A stretch of 64,000 nucleotides of DNA from Thalassobius sp002708925 (GCF_049803795.1 NZ_JBNAGJ010000001.1:496001-560000); one strand, 5' to 3'; positions 16,908 to 26,541 are shown, counted from the stretch's first letter. Notes: generated by a model not told the origin, from the sequence alone. Numbers and translations are program-made.

Positions 16908-17849
16908 TCACCCGTAAAACCTGTAGTCTTGCTCGATCTGGGCGGCCAGATGGGCGGTGCTGTGGATCGCGCTTTCCAGGAATTCGTGCAGGCCCTCTTC
17001 GAAAATCTCAGAGACGCGGCGATTTCGGAACCGAGCGGTGCATTTTTCCGACAGATCCTGGCAGGGCTGGCGCTGGCCGTAATCGCTTTCCAGAAGGTCC
17101 AGGTTTTCCAGAATTTTTGAATGGCAGAAGGCCAGGCTGCGCGGCATCCGCCGGTCCAGCAGCAGGAATTCGGCGATGGCGACGGGGGTGATCTCGCCTC
17201 CGTTCAGCCAGGAAAAAGCCCGTTCCGCCGAGACCGAGCGCAGAATATTTTCCCACTGCGCATTATCCATGGACGAGCCCACGAACGAGGCCGAGGGCAG
17301 CAGCACATAGTATTTCACGTCCAGAATGCGCGCGGTGTTGTCGGCGCGTTCCACGAAAGTGCCCAGACGGCAGAAATTATAGATGTCGTTGCGCAGCATC
17401 GTGCCATGCAGCGTGCCGCGCACGATGGCGGTACGGTTGCGGATTTCGGACAGGATGCCAGCCAGGTTTTTCTGCGTCACCGGGCGGGCCAGGGCGGCCT
17501 TCATCGCCATCCAGTATTCGTTCACGGCCTCCCACACCTCAGAGGACAGCGCCGTGCGGACCAGCCGCGCATTTGACCGCGCCGCCGTGATTGAGGACAG
17601 CACCGACGATGGGTTATCCGGGTCGCGCAGCAGAAAGCTAATCACATTGGCCGCGTCGAAATTGTCGTATTTCTGATTGTACAGATCGCGGATTCCGGCG
17701 GTGTTGATCACGCTTTCCCATTCGCCCGTGGTATCGCCCGAGCGCGTCAGCGCGATGCGCCAGCCCGCGTCCAGCAGGCGGGCGGTATTTTCGCAGCGTT
17801 CAAGATAGCGGAACATCCAAAACAGGCCGCCAGCGGTTTTTCCCAGCAT
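16908..17849 (-). CDS. Alpha-E domain-containing protein
   Basis: The 313-aa all-helical protein belongs to the alpha-E family: MLGKTAGGLFWMFRYLERCENTARLLDA at the start, and LCRLGTFVERADNTARILDVKYY in the middle, form the repeated (R)xxERxxNTARxLD signature. No catalytic residues are known for the family. It sits 3 nt downstream of the circularly permuted ATP-grasp gene and 4 nt upstream of the transglutaminase-like gene, as in other Anbu clusters, and sometimes is fused to one of them elsewhere. A partner or scaffold role is inferred only from that linkage. Confidence 0.92.
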   Translation of the reverse strand: MLGKTAGGLFWMFRYLERCENTARLLDAGWRIALTRSGDTTGEWESVINTAGIRDLYNQKYDNFDAANVISFLLRDPDNPSSVLSSITAARSNARLVRTALSSEVWEAVNEYWMAMKAALARPVTQKNLAGILSEIRNRTAIVRGTLHGTMLRNDIYNFCRLGTFVERADNTARILDVKYYVLLPSASFVGSSMDNAQWENILRSVSAERAFSWLNGGEITPVAIAEFLLLDRRMPRSLAFCHSKILENLDLLESDYGQRQPCQDLSEKCTARFRNRRVSEIFEEGLHEFLESAIHSTAHLAAQIEQDYRFYG

Positions 17850-17852
17850 GTT

Positions 17853-19283
17853 TTAATCCCCCAGCACCCAGGTATCTTTGGTTCCACCGCCCTGCGAGGA
17901 ATTCACCACCAAAGAGCCCTCTTTCAGCGCGACGCGGGTCAGGCCTCCGGGGGTGATGCGCACCTTGTCGGGCGAGACCAGCACAAACGGGCGCAGGTCC
18001 ACATGGCGCGGGGCCAGGCCCTTTTTCGCCATGATCGGCACGGTGGACAGGGCCAGCGTGGGCTGCGCGATATAATTGGACGGGCGGGCGCGCAGTTTTC
18101 TGGCGAAACGCTCCAGCTCGCGTTTGCTGGCGGCGGGGCCGACCAACATGCCGTAGCCGCCGGACCCGTGGACCTCTTTCACCACCAGATCGGCCAGGTT
18201 ATCCAGCACGTATTTCAGGCTGTCGGGCTCCGAGCAGCGCCAGGTTGGCACGTTTTGCAAGATCGCCTTTTCGCCCGTGTAAAACTCAACAATATCAGGC
18301 ATGTAGGAATACAAAGCCTTATCGTCCGCAATCCCGGTGCCCGGCGCGTTGGCGATGGTGATGCCGCCCGCGCGATAGACATCCATGATGCCGGGCACGC
18401 CCAGCATCGAATCCGGGTTGAAGTTCAGCGGGTCCAGATAGTCGTCATCGACACGGCGATACAGCACGTCAATCGGCTGATAGCCGCGCGTGGTGCGCAT
18501 ACAGACACGCCCGTCCACGATGCGCAGATCGTGGGATTCCACCAGCTCGGCGCCCATCTGATCGGCTAGGAAGGCGTGTTCGAAATAGGCTGAATTATAG
18601 ATCCCCGGCGTCAGAACGGCCAGCACGGGGCGGTCTCCGACGCAGGCGTCAGGGGCGCAATCGGACAGCGAGCGGCGCAGATTTTGCGGGTACGAGGACA
18701 CCGGCCGCACCTTCAGCTTGGTGAACAGCTCGGGGAACATCTGAAGCATGGTCTCGCGGTTTTCCAGCATATAGCTGACCCCCGAGGGCGTGCGCGCGTT
18801 GTCTTCGAGCACGAAAAATTCGTTTTCCCCGGTGCGCACCAGATCGGTGCCCACGATATGGGTATAGACCCCGCCGGGCGGGTTCAGGCCGATCATCTGC
18901 GGCAAGAACGCCTCGTTCCGGGCGATCAGATCCTTGGGAACCCGCCCGGCCCGCAGGATTTCCTGCCGGTGGTAGATGTCATAAAGGAAGGCGTTGATCG
19001 CGCGCACGCGCTGCTCGATCCCTTGTTCCAGACGGGCCCATTCGCGCGCCGAAATGATGCGCGGAACGATGTCAAAGGGGATCAGACGCTCGTCTGCTTC
19101 TTGCTGCCCATAGACGTTGAAAGTGATGCCGATCCGGCGAAAGAAGGCCTCGGCCTCTTGCGATTTCTTGCGCAGATGCTTGGTGTCTTCCTGGCCGAAC
19201 CACTCATTATAGAGGCTGTAGGGGGCTCGGGGCGATCCCGAGGCGTCGAACATCTCATCGAAGAAGTGTGGTTTCGTGTTCAT
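17853..19283 (-). CDS. Circularly permuted ATP-grasp type 2 protein
   Basis: The 476-aa protein has the permuted ATP-grasp family pattern: FDEMFDASGSPRAPYSLY at the start, RIGITFNVYGQQEADERLIPFDIVPRII, EFFVLEDNARTPSGVSYMLENRE, YRRVDDDYLDPL, NAPGTGIADDKALYSYMPDIV, and VVKEVHGSGGYGMLVGP near residue 365, which supplies the nucleotide-binding glycines and lysine. Such proteins are predicted ATP-dependent carboxylate-amine ligases. It is the first gene of the Anbu cluster, so it likely makes a peptide bond that the transglutaminase-like and Anbu hydrolases later process; the product is unknown. Confidence 0.93.
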   Translation of the reverse strand: MNTKPHFFDEMFDASGSPRAPYSLYNEWFGQEDTKHLRKKSQEAEAFFRRIGITFNVYGQQEADERLIPFDIVPRIISAREWARLEQGIEQRVRAINAFLYDIYHRQEILRAGRVPKDLIARNEAFLPQMIGLNPPGGVYTHIVGTDLVRTGENEFFVLEDNARTPSGVSYMLENRETMLQMFPELFTKLKVRPVSSYPQNLRRSLSDCAPDACVGDRPVLAVLTPGIYNSAYFEHAFLADQMGAELVESHDLRIVDGRVCMRTTRGYQPIDVLYRRVDDDYLDPLNFNPDSMLGVPGIMDVYRAGGITIANAPGTGIADDKALYSYMPDIVEFYTGEKAILQNVPTWRCSEPDSLKYVLDNLADLVVKEVHGSGGYGMLVGPAASKRELERFARKLRARPSNYIAQPTLALSTVPIMAKKGLAPRHVDLRPFVLVSPDKVRITPGGLTRVALKEGSLVVNSSQGGGTKDTWVLGD

Positions 19284-19523
19284 GGTCTCGCATGTGTCGA
19301 GCGTTGCCTGGATAGGTTAATTTGATGGCTTTGCGGGCAAATGCACAAGAGATCGACGTTCCTTTCCGGGCGGCCTGCGTGATGTGGCCTAATTTTTGTG
19401 CAAGTGGGCGCAAATGCGGCAGGTAACGGTTTGATGAAGACCGTAAGAAGATTGCGGCATGACGTGAAGGCCCGCTTGACCTGCCGCGCCGGCGCGCGCA
19501 GGTAGATCGCAAAGGAGCGCATC
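19284..19523. promoter_or_regulatory. Divergent promoter region between the Anbu cluster and glpD
   Basis: These 240 nt must hold the promoters of both the ATP-grasp gene (minus) and glpD (plus). A widely spaced 7-bp inverted repeat, TGCACAA at 19342-19348 and TTGTGCA at 19396-19402, is the only symmetric element I see. AAAGGAG lies just before the glpD ATG. No -35/-10 pair stands out. Confidence 0.35.
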
Positions 19524-21083
19524 ATGAAAGACCTCTATGATCTGTTCGTCATCGGCGGCGGCGTGAATGGCTGCGGGATTGCGCGCGATGCGGCGGGCCG
19601 GGGGCTGCGGGTCGGGCTGGCGGAAATGGGCGATCTGGGGGGGGCGACGTCCTCGGCCTCGACCAAGCTGTTTCACGGCGGGCTGCGCTATCTGGAATAT
19701 TTCGAACTGCGCCTGGTCCGCGAGGCCCTGATCGAACGCGAGACCCTGCTGGCCGCGATGCCGCATATCGCCTGGCCGATGCGGTTTGTGCTGCCCTATC
19801 ACGCGGATATGCGGTTCGAGGGGCAGACCCCGGCCTCGCGGTTGCTGGCCAGCGTTTTCCCCTGGCTAAAGGGCCGGCGCCCGGCCTGGATGATCCGGTT
19901 CGGCCTGTTTCTGTATGACCATCTGGGCGGGCGCAAACTGCTGCCGGGAACGCGGTCTGTGAATCTGTCGCGCGATGCGGCGGGGGCGGCTTTGCGGCCC
20001 GATTTTCGCAAGGCTTTTGAATATTCCGATGTCTGGGTGCAGGATTCGCGGCTGGTGTCGCTGAACGCGCGCGATGCGGCCCGGCGAGGCGCGGATGTGA
20101 TGGTGCGCACTCGCATGACGGCGGCCCGGCGCGCGGCGGATCACTGGCAGATCACGCTGGAAACGGACGGGCAGAGCCGCACCGTTCAGGCGCGCGCGCT
20201 GGTGAACGCGGCAGGGCCCTGGGTCGAACGGGTGCTGGACCGGATCGAGGGCGTGCAGCCCACCGCGCGCGTCCGTCTGGTGCGCGGCAGTCACATCGTG
20301 GTGCCGCGGATGTTTGACCATGCGCGCTGCTATTTCCTGCAAGGCGTGGACGGGCGGATCATTTTCGCCATTCCCTATGAGCAGGATTTCACCCTGATTG
20401 GCACCACCGATCAGGATCATCCGGGGGCCGAGACAGCCGCTGAATGCACCCCGGCCGAGCGCGATTATCTGCTGGGGTTCGCCAACCGCTATTTCCGCCA
20501 GCCACTGCGCGCCGAGGACATCGTCTGGAGCTTCTCAGGGGTGCGGCCGCTGTATGATGACGGGGCGGGGGATGCGCGCTCGGCCACACGCGATTACGTG
20601 CTGAAACTGGATCGGAGCGGCGCGCCGCTTGTGTCGGTTTTCGGCGGTAAGATCACCTCGTATCGCAAATTGTCCGAGCAGGCGGTCAATCGTCTGGCGC
20701 CCTGGTTTGCGCAGATGGGGCCGGGCTGGACTGCGCGGGTGCCCCTGGCTGGTGGGGATTTTCCCGTGGCTGAAACGGCGCAGCGTTTGGCCGATCTTCA
20801 GGCGGCGCTGCCGTTTTTGCCGCCCGCGCAGGTGCAGCGCCTGTTCCGTTGCTACGGCACCGAGGTGCAGCAGGTTCTGGGCCATCCCAGGGGGCTGGAC
20901 GATCTGGGCCGCGATTTCGGCGCGGGGCTTTTCGAACCCGAGCTACGCTGGCTGATCGCTCATGAATTTGCTCGCAGTGCGCAGGATGTGGTCTGGCGGC
21001 GCACGCGCCTGGGGCTGCATCTGACGCAAGATCAGATCGCGCAGATTGACGCCTGGATGCAAGATCACTTGGCAAGTGCTTGA
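19524..21083 (+). CDS. glpD: Glycerol-3-phosphate dehydrogenase (FAD, aerobic)
   Basis: Membrane-associated flavoenzyme that oxidises glycerol 3-phosphate to dihydroxyacetone phosphate and feeds electrons to quinone. The 519-aa protein starts with the FAD-binding motif DLFVIGGGVNGCGIARDAAGRGL, followed by TSSASTKLFHGGLRYLEYFELRLV and, later, IFAIPYEQDFTLIGTTDQDH and WSFSGVRPLYDD, all strongly conserved in GlpD. The C-terminal domain is present. glpK follows after 37 nt, giving a glycerol utilisation unit; neither glpF nor a GlpR-type repressor is in the window. Confidence 0.96.
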   Translation: MKDLYDLFVIGGGVNGCGIARDAAGRGLRVGLAEMGDLGGATSSASTKLFHGGLRYLEYFELRLVREALIERETLLAAMPHIAWPMRFVLPYHADMRFEGQTPASRLLASVFPWLKGRRPAWMIRFGLFLYDHLGGRKLLPGTRSVNLSRDAAGAALRPDFRKAFEYSDVWVQDSRLVSLNARDAARRGADVMVRTRMTAARRAADHWQITLETDGQSRTVQARALVNAAGPWVERVLDRIEGVQPTARVRLVRGSHIVVPRMFDHARCYFLQGVDGRIIFAIPYEQDFTLIGTTDQDHPGAETAAECTPAERDYLLGFANRYFRQPLRAEDIVWSFSGVRPLYDDGAGDARSATRDYVLKLDRSGAPLVSVFGGKITSYRKLSEQAVNRLAPWFAQMGPGWTARVPLAGGDFPVAETAQRLADLQAALPFLPPAQVQRLFRCYGTEVQQVLGHPRGLDDLGRDFGAGLFEPELRWLIAHEFARSAQDVVWRRTRLGLHLTQDQIAQIDAWMQDHLASA

Positions 21084-21120
21084 TTTCCGGGGCAGACTGC
21101 ACGCAGTTCAGGAGGAAACG

Positions 21121-22599
21121 ATGGGCTATATTCTGGCGCTCGATCAGGGCACGACATCCAGCCGCGCGATTGTGTTTGATGCTCGGATGCGGGCGATTGC
21201 CGTGGCCCAGCACGAATTCCCACAGTATTTTCCGGCCTCTGGCTGGGTCGAGCACGCGCCACAGGATTTGTGGGACACCACCGCCCGGTCCGCCCAGCAG
21301 GCCGTGGCGCAGGCCGGGCTGACGGGGGCGGATATTGCCGGGATCGGGATCACCAACCAGCGCGAGACAACCCTGCTGTGGGATGCCGAGACGGGGGAAT
21401 GCCTGCACAATGCTATCGTCTGGCAGGACCGGCGGACAGCGGACCTGTGCGATACGTTGCGCGCGGCGGGGCTTGAGCAGACCGTGCGCCAGCAGACGGG
21501 GCTGCTGCTCGATCCGTATTTTTCCGGCACCAAGCTGAAATGGCTGCTGGAGAACGTCGCCGGTGCCCGCGCGCGGGCCGAGGCGGGCAAGCTGCGCTTT
21601 GGCACGGTGGATTGCTATCTGATCTGGAAACTGACCGGCGGACGGGTTCATGCCACCGATGCCACCAACGCCGCGCGGACCTTGCTGTTTGACATCCACA
21701 CAGGCGATTGGAGCCCTGAAATCTGCGCCGCTCTGGACATCCCGCGCAGCCTGCTGCCCGAGGTGCGCGACTGTGCCGCCGATTTTGGCGAGACCGATCT
21801 GCTGGGCGCGCGGACCCCGATTTTGGGCGTTGCGGGCGATCAGCAGGCGGCCACGATCGGGCAGGCATGTTTTCAGCCCGGCATGATGAAATCCACTTAT
21901 GGGACGGGCTGTTTCGCGTTGCTCAATACCGGAGAAGTGCCGGTTATGTCTGAAAATAAGCTACTGACTACAATTGCTTATCAACTGGATGGGCGACGAA
22001 CCTATGCGCTGGAGGGCTCGATTTTTATTGCGGGGGCCGTGGTGCAATGGCTGCGGGACGGGCTGGGAATTCTGGAAAAAGCCAGCGAAAGCGGTGCGCT
22101 GGCGCGGGCTGCGGACCCGGCGCAGGATTTGGTGATCGTGCCGGCGTTCACCGGGCTGGGCGCGCCGTATTGGGCGCCGCAGACGCGGGGGGCGGTGTTC
22201 GGTCTGACGCGCAATTCGGGCCCTGCGGAATTTACCCGCGCCGCGCTGGAAAGCGTCGGATTGCAGACCCGTGATCTGCTGGAGGCGATGCGCGCCGACT
22301 GGCCTTCGGCAAGCGAGACGGTGCTGCGTGTGGACGGGGGCATGGCGGCCTCGGATTGGACGATGCAGTTTCTGGCGGATATTCTGGGCGCGCCGGTGGA
22401 TCGGCCCCAAGTGCTGGAGACAACAGCGCGCGGTGCGGCCTGGCTGGCGGGGATGCGGGCGGGGCTCTATCCCGATCGGGCCGGGTTTGCGGCGGGCTGG
22501 GCGGCCGAGCGGCGGTTCGACCCGCAGATGCCGCCCGCCGCGCGCGCAGAAAAATACGCCCGGTGGAAACGTGCCGTGGCGGCGGCGATGACGGTCTGA
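21121..22599 (+). CDS. glpK: Glycerol kinase
   Basis: Phosphorylates glycerol with ATP to glycerol 3-phosphate, the substrate of GlpD encoded just upstream. The 492-aa protein opens with MGYILALDQGTTSSRAIVFD (FGGY kinase phosphate-1 loop), has ITNQRETTLLWD, the FGGY signature region GDQQAATIGQACFQPGMMKSTYGTG and FTGLGAPYWAPQTRGAVFGLTR, and a late RVDGGMAASDWTMQFLADIL. The conserved start plus AGGAGG a few bases upstream fix the ATG at 21121. The length is normal. Confidence 0.97.
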   Translation: MGYILALDQGTTSSRAIVFDARMRAIAVAQHEFPQYFPASGWVEHAPQDLWDTTARSAQQAVAQAGLTGADIAGIGITNQRETTLLWDAETGECLHNAIVWQDRRTADLCDTLRAAGLEQTVRQQTGLLLDPYFSGTKLKWLLENVAGARARAEAGKLRFGTVDCYLIWKLTGGRVHATDATNAARTLLFDIHTGDWSPEICAALDIPRSLLPEVRDCAADFGETDLLGARTPILGVAGDQQAATIGQACFQPGMMKSTYGTGCFALLNTGEVPVMSENKLLTTIAYQLDGRRTYALEGSIFIAGAVVQWLRDGLGILEKASESGALARAADPAQDLVIVPAFTGLGAPYWAPQTRGAVFGLTRNSGPAEFTRAALESVGLQTRDLLEAMRADWPSASETVLRVDGGMAASDWTMQFLADILGAPVDRPQVLETTARGAAWLAGMRAGLYPDRAGFAAGWAAERRFDPQMPPAARAEKYARWKRAVAAAMTV

Positions 22600-22652
22600 C
22601 CAGAGCCGCAGGTGCAGGTATAAGACGCAGGAATCATACAGGGAATCGGGAT

Positions 22653-23159
22653 ATGAGCTGTCAGCTATGTGGGGCCGCTGAGGCCTGGGATCATGCGGTT
22701 GCGCCGCGCGAGGATGTGGTGACGCTCTGTGCCACATGCGCCGCGGGCCTGGCCGGAGAAGTGACGGATGGGCCGCATTGGACCTGTCTTAATGAGGCGA
22801 TCTGGAGCCCCGAGCCAGCGGTTCAGGTTCTGGCCTATCGGTTGCTGCGCGCTTTGAATACGGCCTGGGCGACGGATGTTCTGGATATCGCCTATCTGGA
22901 GCCGGAGGTGCTGTCCTGGGCCGAGGCGGGGATGGACGAGGCATCGACCCCGCATCGTGACAGCAATGGCGCGATTCTGGCGCAGGGGGACAGTGTGGTG
23001 CTGATCAAGGATCTGCCGGTGAAGGGTGCGGGTTTCACCGCCAAGCGGGGCACGGCTGTGCGCAATATCTCGCTGGTGCCGGACAATGCCGGGCAGATCG
23101 AGGGCCGGGTGGATGGGCAGCGCATTGTGATCCTGACGCAGTTTGTCAGGAAAAGCTGA
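22653..23159 (+). CDS. PhnA-like zinc-ribbon protein
   Basis: The 168-aa protein has a four-cysteine zinc ribbon at the N-terminus (C3, C6, C26, C29) and, in the C-terminal 60 residues, the PhnA domain with DSNGAILAQGDSVVLIKDLPVKG and AKRGTAVRNISLV. PhnA proteins were named from a phosphonate locus, but most, including this one, are not in such loci and their function is unclear. It follows glpK by 53 nt on the same strand and may be co-transcribed. An intergenic repeat (copy B) lies directly after its stop. Confidence 0.85.
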   Translation: MSCQLCGAAEAWDHAVAPREDVVTLCATCAAGLAGEVTDGPHWTCLNEAIWSPEPAVQVLAYRLLRALNTAWATDVLDIAYLEPEVLSWAEAGMDEASTPHRDSNGAILAQGDSVVLIKDLPVKGAGFTAKRGTAVRNISLVPDNAGQIEGRVDGQRIVILTQFVRKS

Positions 23160-23162
23160 AGG

Positions 23163-23221
23163 AGGGGCGCTGCCCCTCTGCGCTGCGCGCATTCACCCCG
23201 GAGTATTGCTGTCAGAAAGAA
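23163..23221 (+). repeat. Intergenic repeat copy B (hairpin plus 21-nt motif)
   Basis: Just after the PhnA-like stop, AGGGGC-GCT-GCCCCT (23163-23177) forms a 6-bp hairpin. It is followed by ACCCCG and the 21-nt motif GAGTATT, five bases, CAGAAAGAA (23201-23221). The arrangement matches copies at 26714-26764 (minus) and 48667-48710. Its place at a gene 3' end and the hairpin suggest a role in transcript termination or stability. Confidence 0.65.
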
Positions 23222-23227
23222 ACGGGA

Positions 23228-24763
23228 TCAGATCAGCAGTTCGATCAGGCTGGGGCCGGGGGTGGCGTTGGCTCGGTTGATTTGTGTGATCAGGGTTTCG
23301 ATTGTCTGAGCGCGGGTGGCGGGGATGCCGAAACCGCGGGCCAGCGATTGCCAGTCGGGCGCTGGGCGGTCGAGGGTGAAGAGATCGTGTGCGGCGGCGC
23401 CCATGGTGGCGCCGACGGCGGTCATTTCGCCCTGAAGGATGGCATAGCTGCGGTTGGACAGGACGATGGTGGTGACGTTCAGGCCTTCGCGGGCCTGCGT
23501 CCACAGGCCCTGGAGGGTGTAGAGGGCGGAGCCGTCGGCCTGGAGCGCGACGACGCGGCGGTCCGGGCAGGCGGTGGCGGCGCCGGTGGCCATGGGGATG
23601 CCCAGGCCGATCGAGCCTCCGTTCAGGTGCAGGTAGTCATGCGGGGCGGCTGTCCAGAATGCGGGCAGAAGGGCGCGGCCGTAGCTGACGCTTTCGTCCA
23701 CGATGATTGCGTTTTCGGGCAGGGTTTGCTGGATGGCTGCGCCCAGAAGCTCGGGGGTGGGGCGGCCTGTGAGGGGGCCGTGATCGGGGACATCGGGCCG
23801 AGGCGCATCGGTTTTGGCCCCCACGGCCTGGGCGATGGCGTCCAGCGCGGCCATGTGATCCTGATCGGGGCGGGTGACCAGGTGGCATGTGCAGCCCTGT
23901 GGCATGGGGGTGTTGGGCTTGCCGGGGTAGGCGAAGAAATTGACCGGCGTGCGGGCTCCGATCTGGATGATCTGCTCGGTTCCGGCCAGGGCTTTGATCG
24001 AGAGATCCACATTGTAGGGGATGCGTTCAATCGGGACACGGCCCAGGCCGGCCTGAAGGCGCGGGATTTGCGACAGGGTCATCAGGCGGGCGCCGGTTTT
24101 GTGGGCGATGCGGCCGGCGAGTTCCAGTGGCGCCTCGCGCAGGGCGCGGTTGGACAGCAGCAGCACGGTTTTGCGCCCATTGGTCAGCATTTGCGCGGCG
24201 CGGTCCACGGCCAGGCCGGTGGGGCCGGTGGGGGCGGCAGGGGGCAGGGCGGGGGCCAGTTGGCCGCCCTCGGTCCAGGCAGCATCCGAGGGCAGGATCA
24301 GTGAGGCCACGCCGGGGGATTCGAGACTGGCGCGCAGGCCCTCCATCGCGTCGGCGGCAACGCGCGCGGGATCGTGGCTGCGGCGGGTCCAGACGGACAG
24401 AGTTTGCGCCAGAGCGGTGGTGTCGGCGGTGAGCGGCGGGTCTTCGGCCACGATACTGTCGGCCTGATCGCCGATCAGATTCAGCACTGGCGTATTGGCG
24501 CGGCGCGCGTTGTGCAGGTTGGCCATGCCATTGGTCAGGCCGGGGCCGCAATGCATCAGGGTGACGGCCGGTTTGTCCATCATCCGGCCATAGCCATCGG
24601 CGGCACCTGTCACCACGCCCTCGAACAGGCCCAGAACGCAGCGCATCCCCGGATGGCGATCCAGCGCGGCGACGAAGTGCATCTCGCTTGTGCCGGGATT
24701 GGCGAAACATGTGTCGATGCCTGCGTTCAACAGACTTTGGACCAGGGCCTCGGCTCCGTTCAT
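23228..24763 (-). CDS. Thiamine diphosphate-dependent enzyme, acetolactate synthase large-subunit family
   Basis: The 511-aa protein has the three ThDP-enzyme domains: an N-terminal Pyr domain (GAEALVQSLLNAGIDTCFANPGTSEMHFV, with the catalytic Glu region GLFEGVVTGAADGYGRM), a central domain and a C-terminal PP domain (LNGGSIGLGIPMATGAA ... LQADGSALYTLQGLWTQ ... VLSNRSYAIL). It resembles benzoylformate decarboxylase and acetolactate synthase-like catabolic enzymes; it has no linked small subunit, so branched-chain synthesis is unlikely. GAGGGAG about 8 nt upstream fixes the ATG at 24763; longer frames lack family similarity. The substrate is unknown. Confidence 0.85.
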   Translation of the reverse strand: MNGAEALVQSLLNAGIDTCFANPGTSEMHFVAALDRHPGMRCVLGLFEGVVTGAADGYGRMMDKPAVTLMHCGPGLTNGMANLHNARRANTPVLNLIGDQADSIVAEDPPLTADTTALAQTLSVWTRRSHDPARVAADAMEGLRASLESPGVASLILPSDAAWTEGGQLAPALPPAAPTGPTGLAVDRAAQMLTNGRKTVLLLSNRALREAPLELAGRIAHKTGARLMTLSQIPRLQAGLGRVPIERIPYNVDLSIKALAGTEQIIQIGARTPVNFFAYPGKPNTPMPQGCTCHLVTRPDQDHMAALDAIAQAVGAKTDAPRPDVPDHGPLTGRPTPELLGAAIQQTLPENAIIVDESVSYGRALLPAFWTAAPHDYLHLNGGSIGLGIPMATGAATACPDRRVVALQADGSALYTLQGLWTQAREGLNVTTIVLSNRSYAILQGEMTAVGATMGAAAHDLFTLDRPAPDWQSLARGFGIPATRAQTIETLITQINRANATPGPSLIELLI

Positions 24764-24828
24764 GAAAAAACTCCCTCTCGCTATAAGAGGGAGTTTGCAT
24801 GTTTCGCGGCCAAGGCCAAGGGCTGCCG

Positions 24829-26541
24829 TCAGGTCCGAACCCCGGCAAAGCGTTCCTGCCATTCGCTGCGCTGATCATCGGTGATCTTGCTGAACAGCAC
24901 GTCCGGCACGGTAAAGCCATGGCCCGCCGGCAGGGCATTCAGCGCGGCGGGCACGTCATCGGGCCAGCTGCTATCGGTGGTCTGCATGGCCGCCAGCATC
25001 GCAGCGCTGGCATCGGGAATGAAGGGCGCGGACAAAACCGCATAGAGCCGGATCAGGTTCAGCCCCAGACGCACCTGTGCGGCGGCTTGCTCGGGGTCGG
25101 TTTTGAAGGTGGACCAGGGCGCGGCGGCTTGCAGATATTCATTGCCCGCCACCCAGATCGAGCGCAATTCCTGCGCGGCCTTGCGGACCTCTTTGTCCTC
25201 CATGAACTGTTCATAGGCGCGGATTTTGCCGGTCAGATCGGCGATCAGCGCTTCCTCGGCTGCACCAAAGCTGCCGCCTTCGGGCACGGTTTCAGAGAAT
25301 TTCGAGCGGCAGAACTTGGTGATCCGGCTGACGAAATTGCCCAGCACATCGGCCAGATCCTTGTTGACCGCAGCCTGGAAGTTTTCCCAGGTGAATTCGC
25401 TGTCCGAGCTTTCGGGCGCATGGCTTAGCAGCCACCAGCGCCAGTAATCGGCGGGCAGGATCTCCAGCGCCTGATCCATGAATACCCCGCGCCCGCGCGA
25501 GGTAGAGAACTGGCCGCCGTCATAGTTCAGGTAGTTGAAGGATTTGATGTAATCGACCAGCTTCCACGGCTCGCCGCAGCCCAGCATGGTGGCTGGGAAG
25601 GAGAGCGTATGGAACGGCACGTTATCCTTACCCATGAACTGGGTATAGGTCACGTCATCGGCGCCCTTGTCGGTGCGCCACCAGCGGGCCCAGTCGTCGC
25701 CCTTGCCCGCATTCACCCATTCCTGGGCACAGGCGATGTACTCGATGGGCGCATCAAACCAGACATAGAAAACCTTGCCCTCCATGCCGGGCCAATCCTG
25801 ATCGCCCTTTTTCACCGGAATGCCCCAGTCCAGATCGCGAGTGATCCCGCGGTCTTGCAGGCCGTCGCCGTCATTCAGCCATTTCTTAGCGATCGAGGTG
25901 GTCAGAACCGGCCAGCCCTCGCGCGTGTCGATCCATTCCTCCAGCTGGTTTTTCATCTTGGATTGGCACAGGTACAGGTGCTTGGTCTCGCGCATCTCCA
26001 GATCGGTCGAGCCGCTGATGGTCGAGTGCGGGTTGATCAACTCCACCGGGTCCAGCTGCTTGGTGCAATTGTCGCACTGATCGCCCCGCGCGCTGTCGAA
26101 ACCGCAATTGGGGCAGGTGCCCTCGATATAGCGGTCGGGCAGGAAACGGCCATCGGCCTTGGAATACATCTGGTTTTCAGTGACTTCGCGGATCAGACCG
26201 TTTTCAGCCAGTTTGCCGGCCAAATGCTGGGTCAACGCATGATTTTCAGGGCTGGAGGACCGGCCGAAATGATCAAAGGACAGGCGGAACCCTTCGGCGA
26301 TCCTGGCCTGAACCTCATGCATCTGGGCGCAATATTCCGCAACAGGCTGCCCGGCCTTGGCCGCGGCCAGCTCGGCGGGCGTGCCATGCTCGTCGGTTGC
26401 GCACAAAAACAACACTTCATTGCCGCGGGCACGCTGATAACGGGCAAAAAGATCGGCAGGCAACTGAGAGCCCACAAGATTGCCCAAATGCTTGATCCCA
26501 TTGATATAAGGAATTGCCGAGGTGATCAGATGACGTGCCAT
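24829..26541 (-). CDS. metG: Methionyl-tRNA synthetase
   Basis: Charges tRNA-Met. The 570-aa protein begins MARHLITSAIPYINGIKHLGNL, with HLGN as the class I HIGH-type motif, has a zinc-knuckle insert CPNCGFDSARGDQCDNC near residues 145-161, and carries the KMSKS-equivalent STSRG about residue 350, followed by an anticodon-binding helical domain. There is no C-terminal EMAP-type tRNA-binding domain, which is common for this length class. The conserved N-terminus fixes the start at 26541. It is single-gene, upstream of the ThDP enzyme by 65 nt. Confidence 0.97.
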   Translation of the reverse strand: MARHLITSAIPYINGIKHLGNLVGSQLPADLFARYQRARGNEVLFLCATDEHGTPAELAAAKAGQPVAEYCAQMHEVQARIAEGFRLSFDHFGRSSSPENHALTQHLAGKLAENGLIREVTENQMYSKADGRFLPDRYIEGTCPNCGFDSARGDQCDNCTKQLDPVELINPHSTISGSTDLEMRETKHLYLCQSKMKNQLEEWIDTREGWPVLTTSIAKKWLNDGDGLQDRGITRDLDWGIPVKKGDQDWPGMEGKVFYVWFDAPIEYIACAQEWVNAGKGDDWARWWRTDKGADDVTYTQFMGKDNVPFHTLSFPATMLGCGEPWKLVDYIKSFNYLNYDGGQFSTSRGRGVFMDQALEILPADYWRWWLLSHAPESSDSEFTWENFQAAVNKDLADVLGNFVSRITKFCRSKFSETVPEGGSFGAAEEALIADLTGKIRAYEQFMEDKEVRKAAQELRSIWVAGNEYLQAAAPWSTFKTDPEQAAAQVRLGLNLIRLYAVLSAPFIPDASAAMLAAMQTTDSSWPDDVPAALNALPAGHGFTVPDVLFSKITDDQRSEWQERFAGVRT

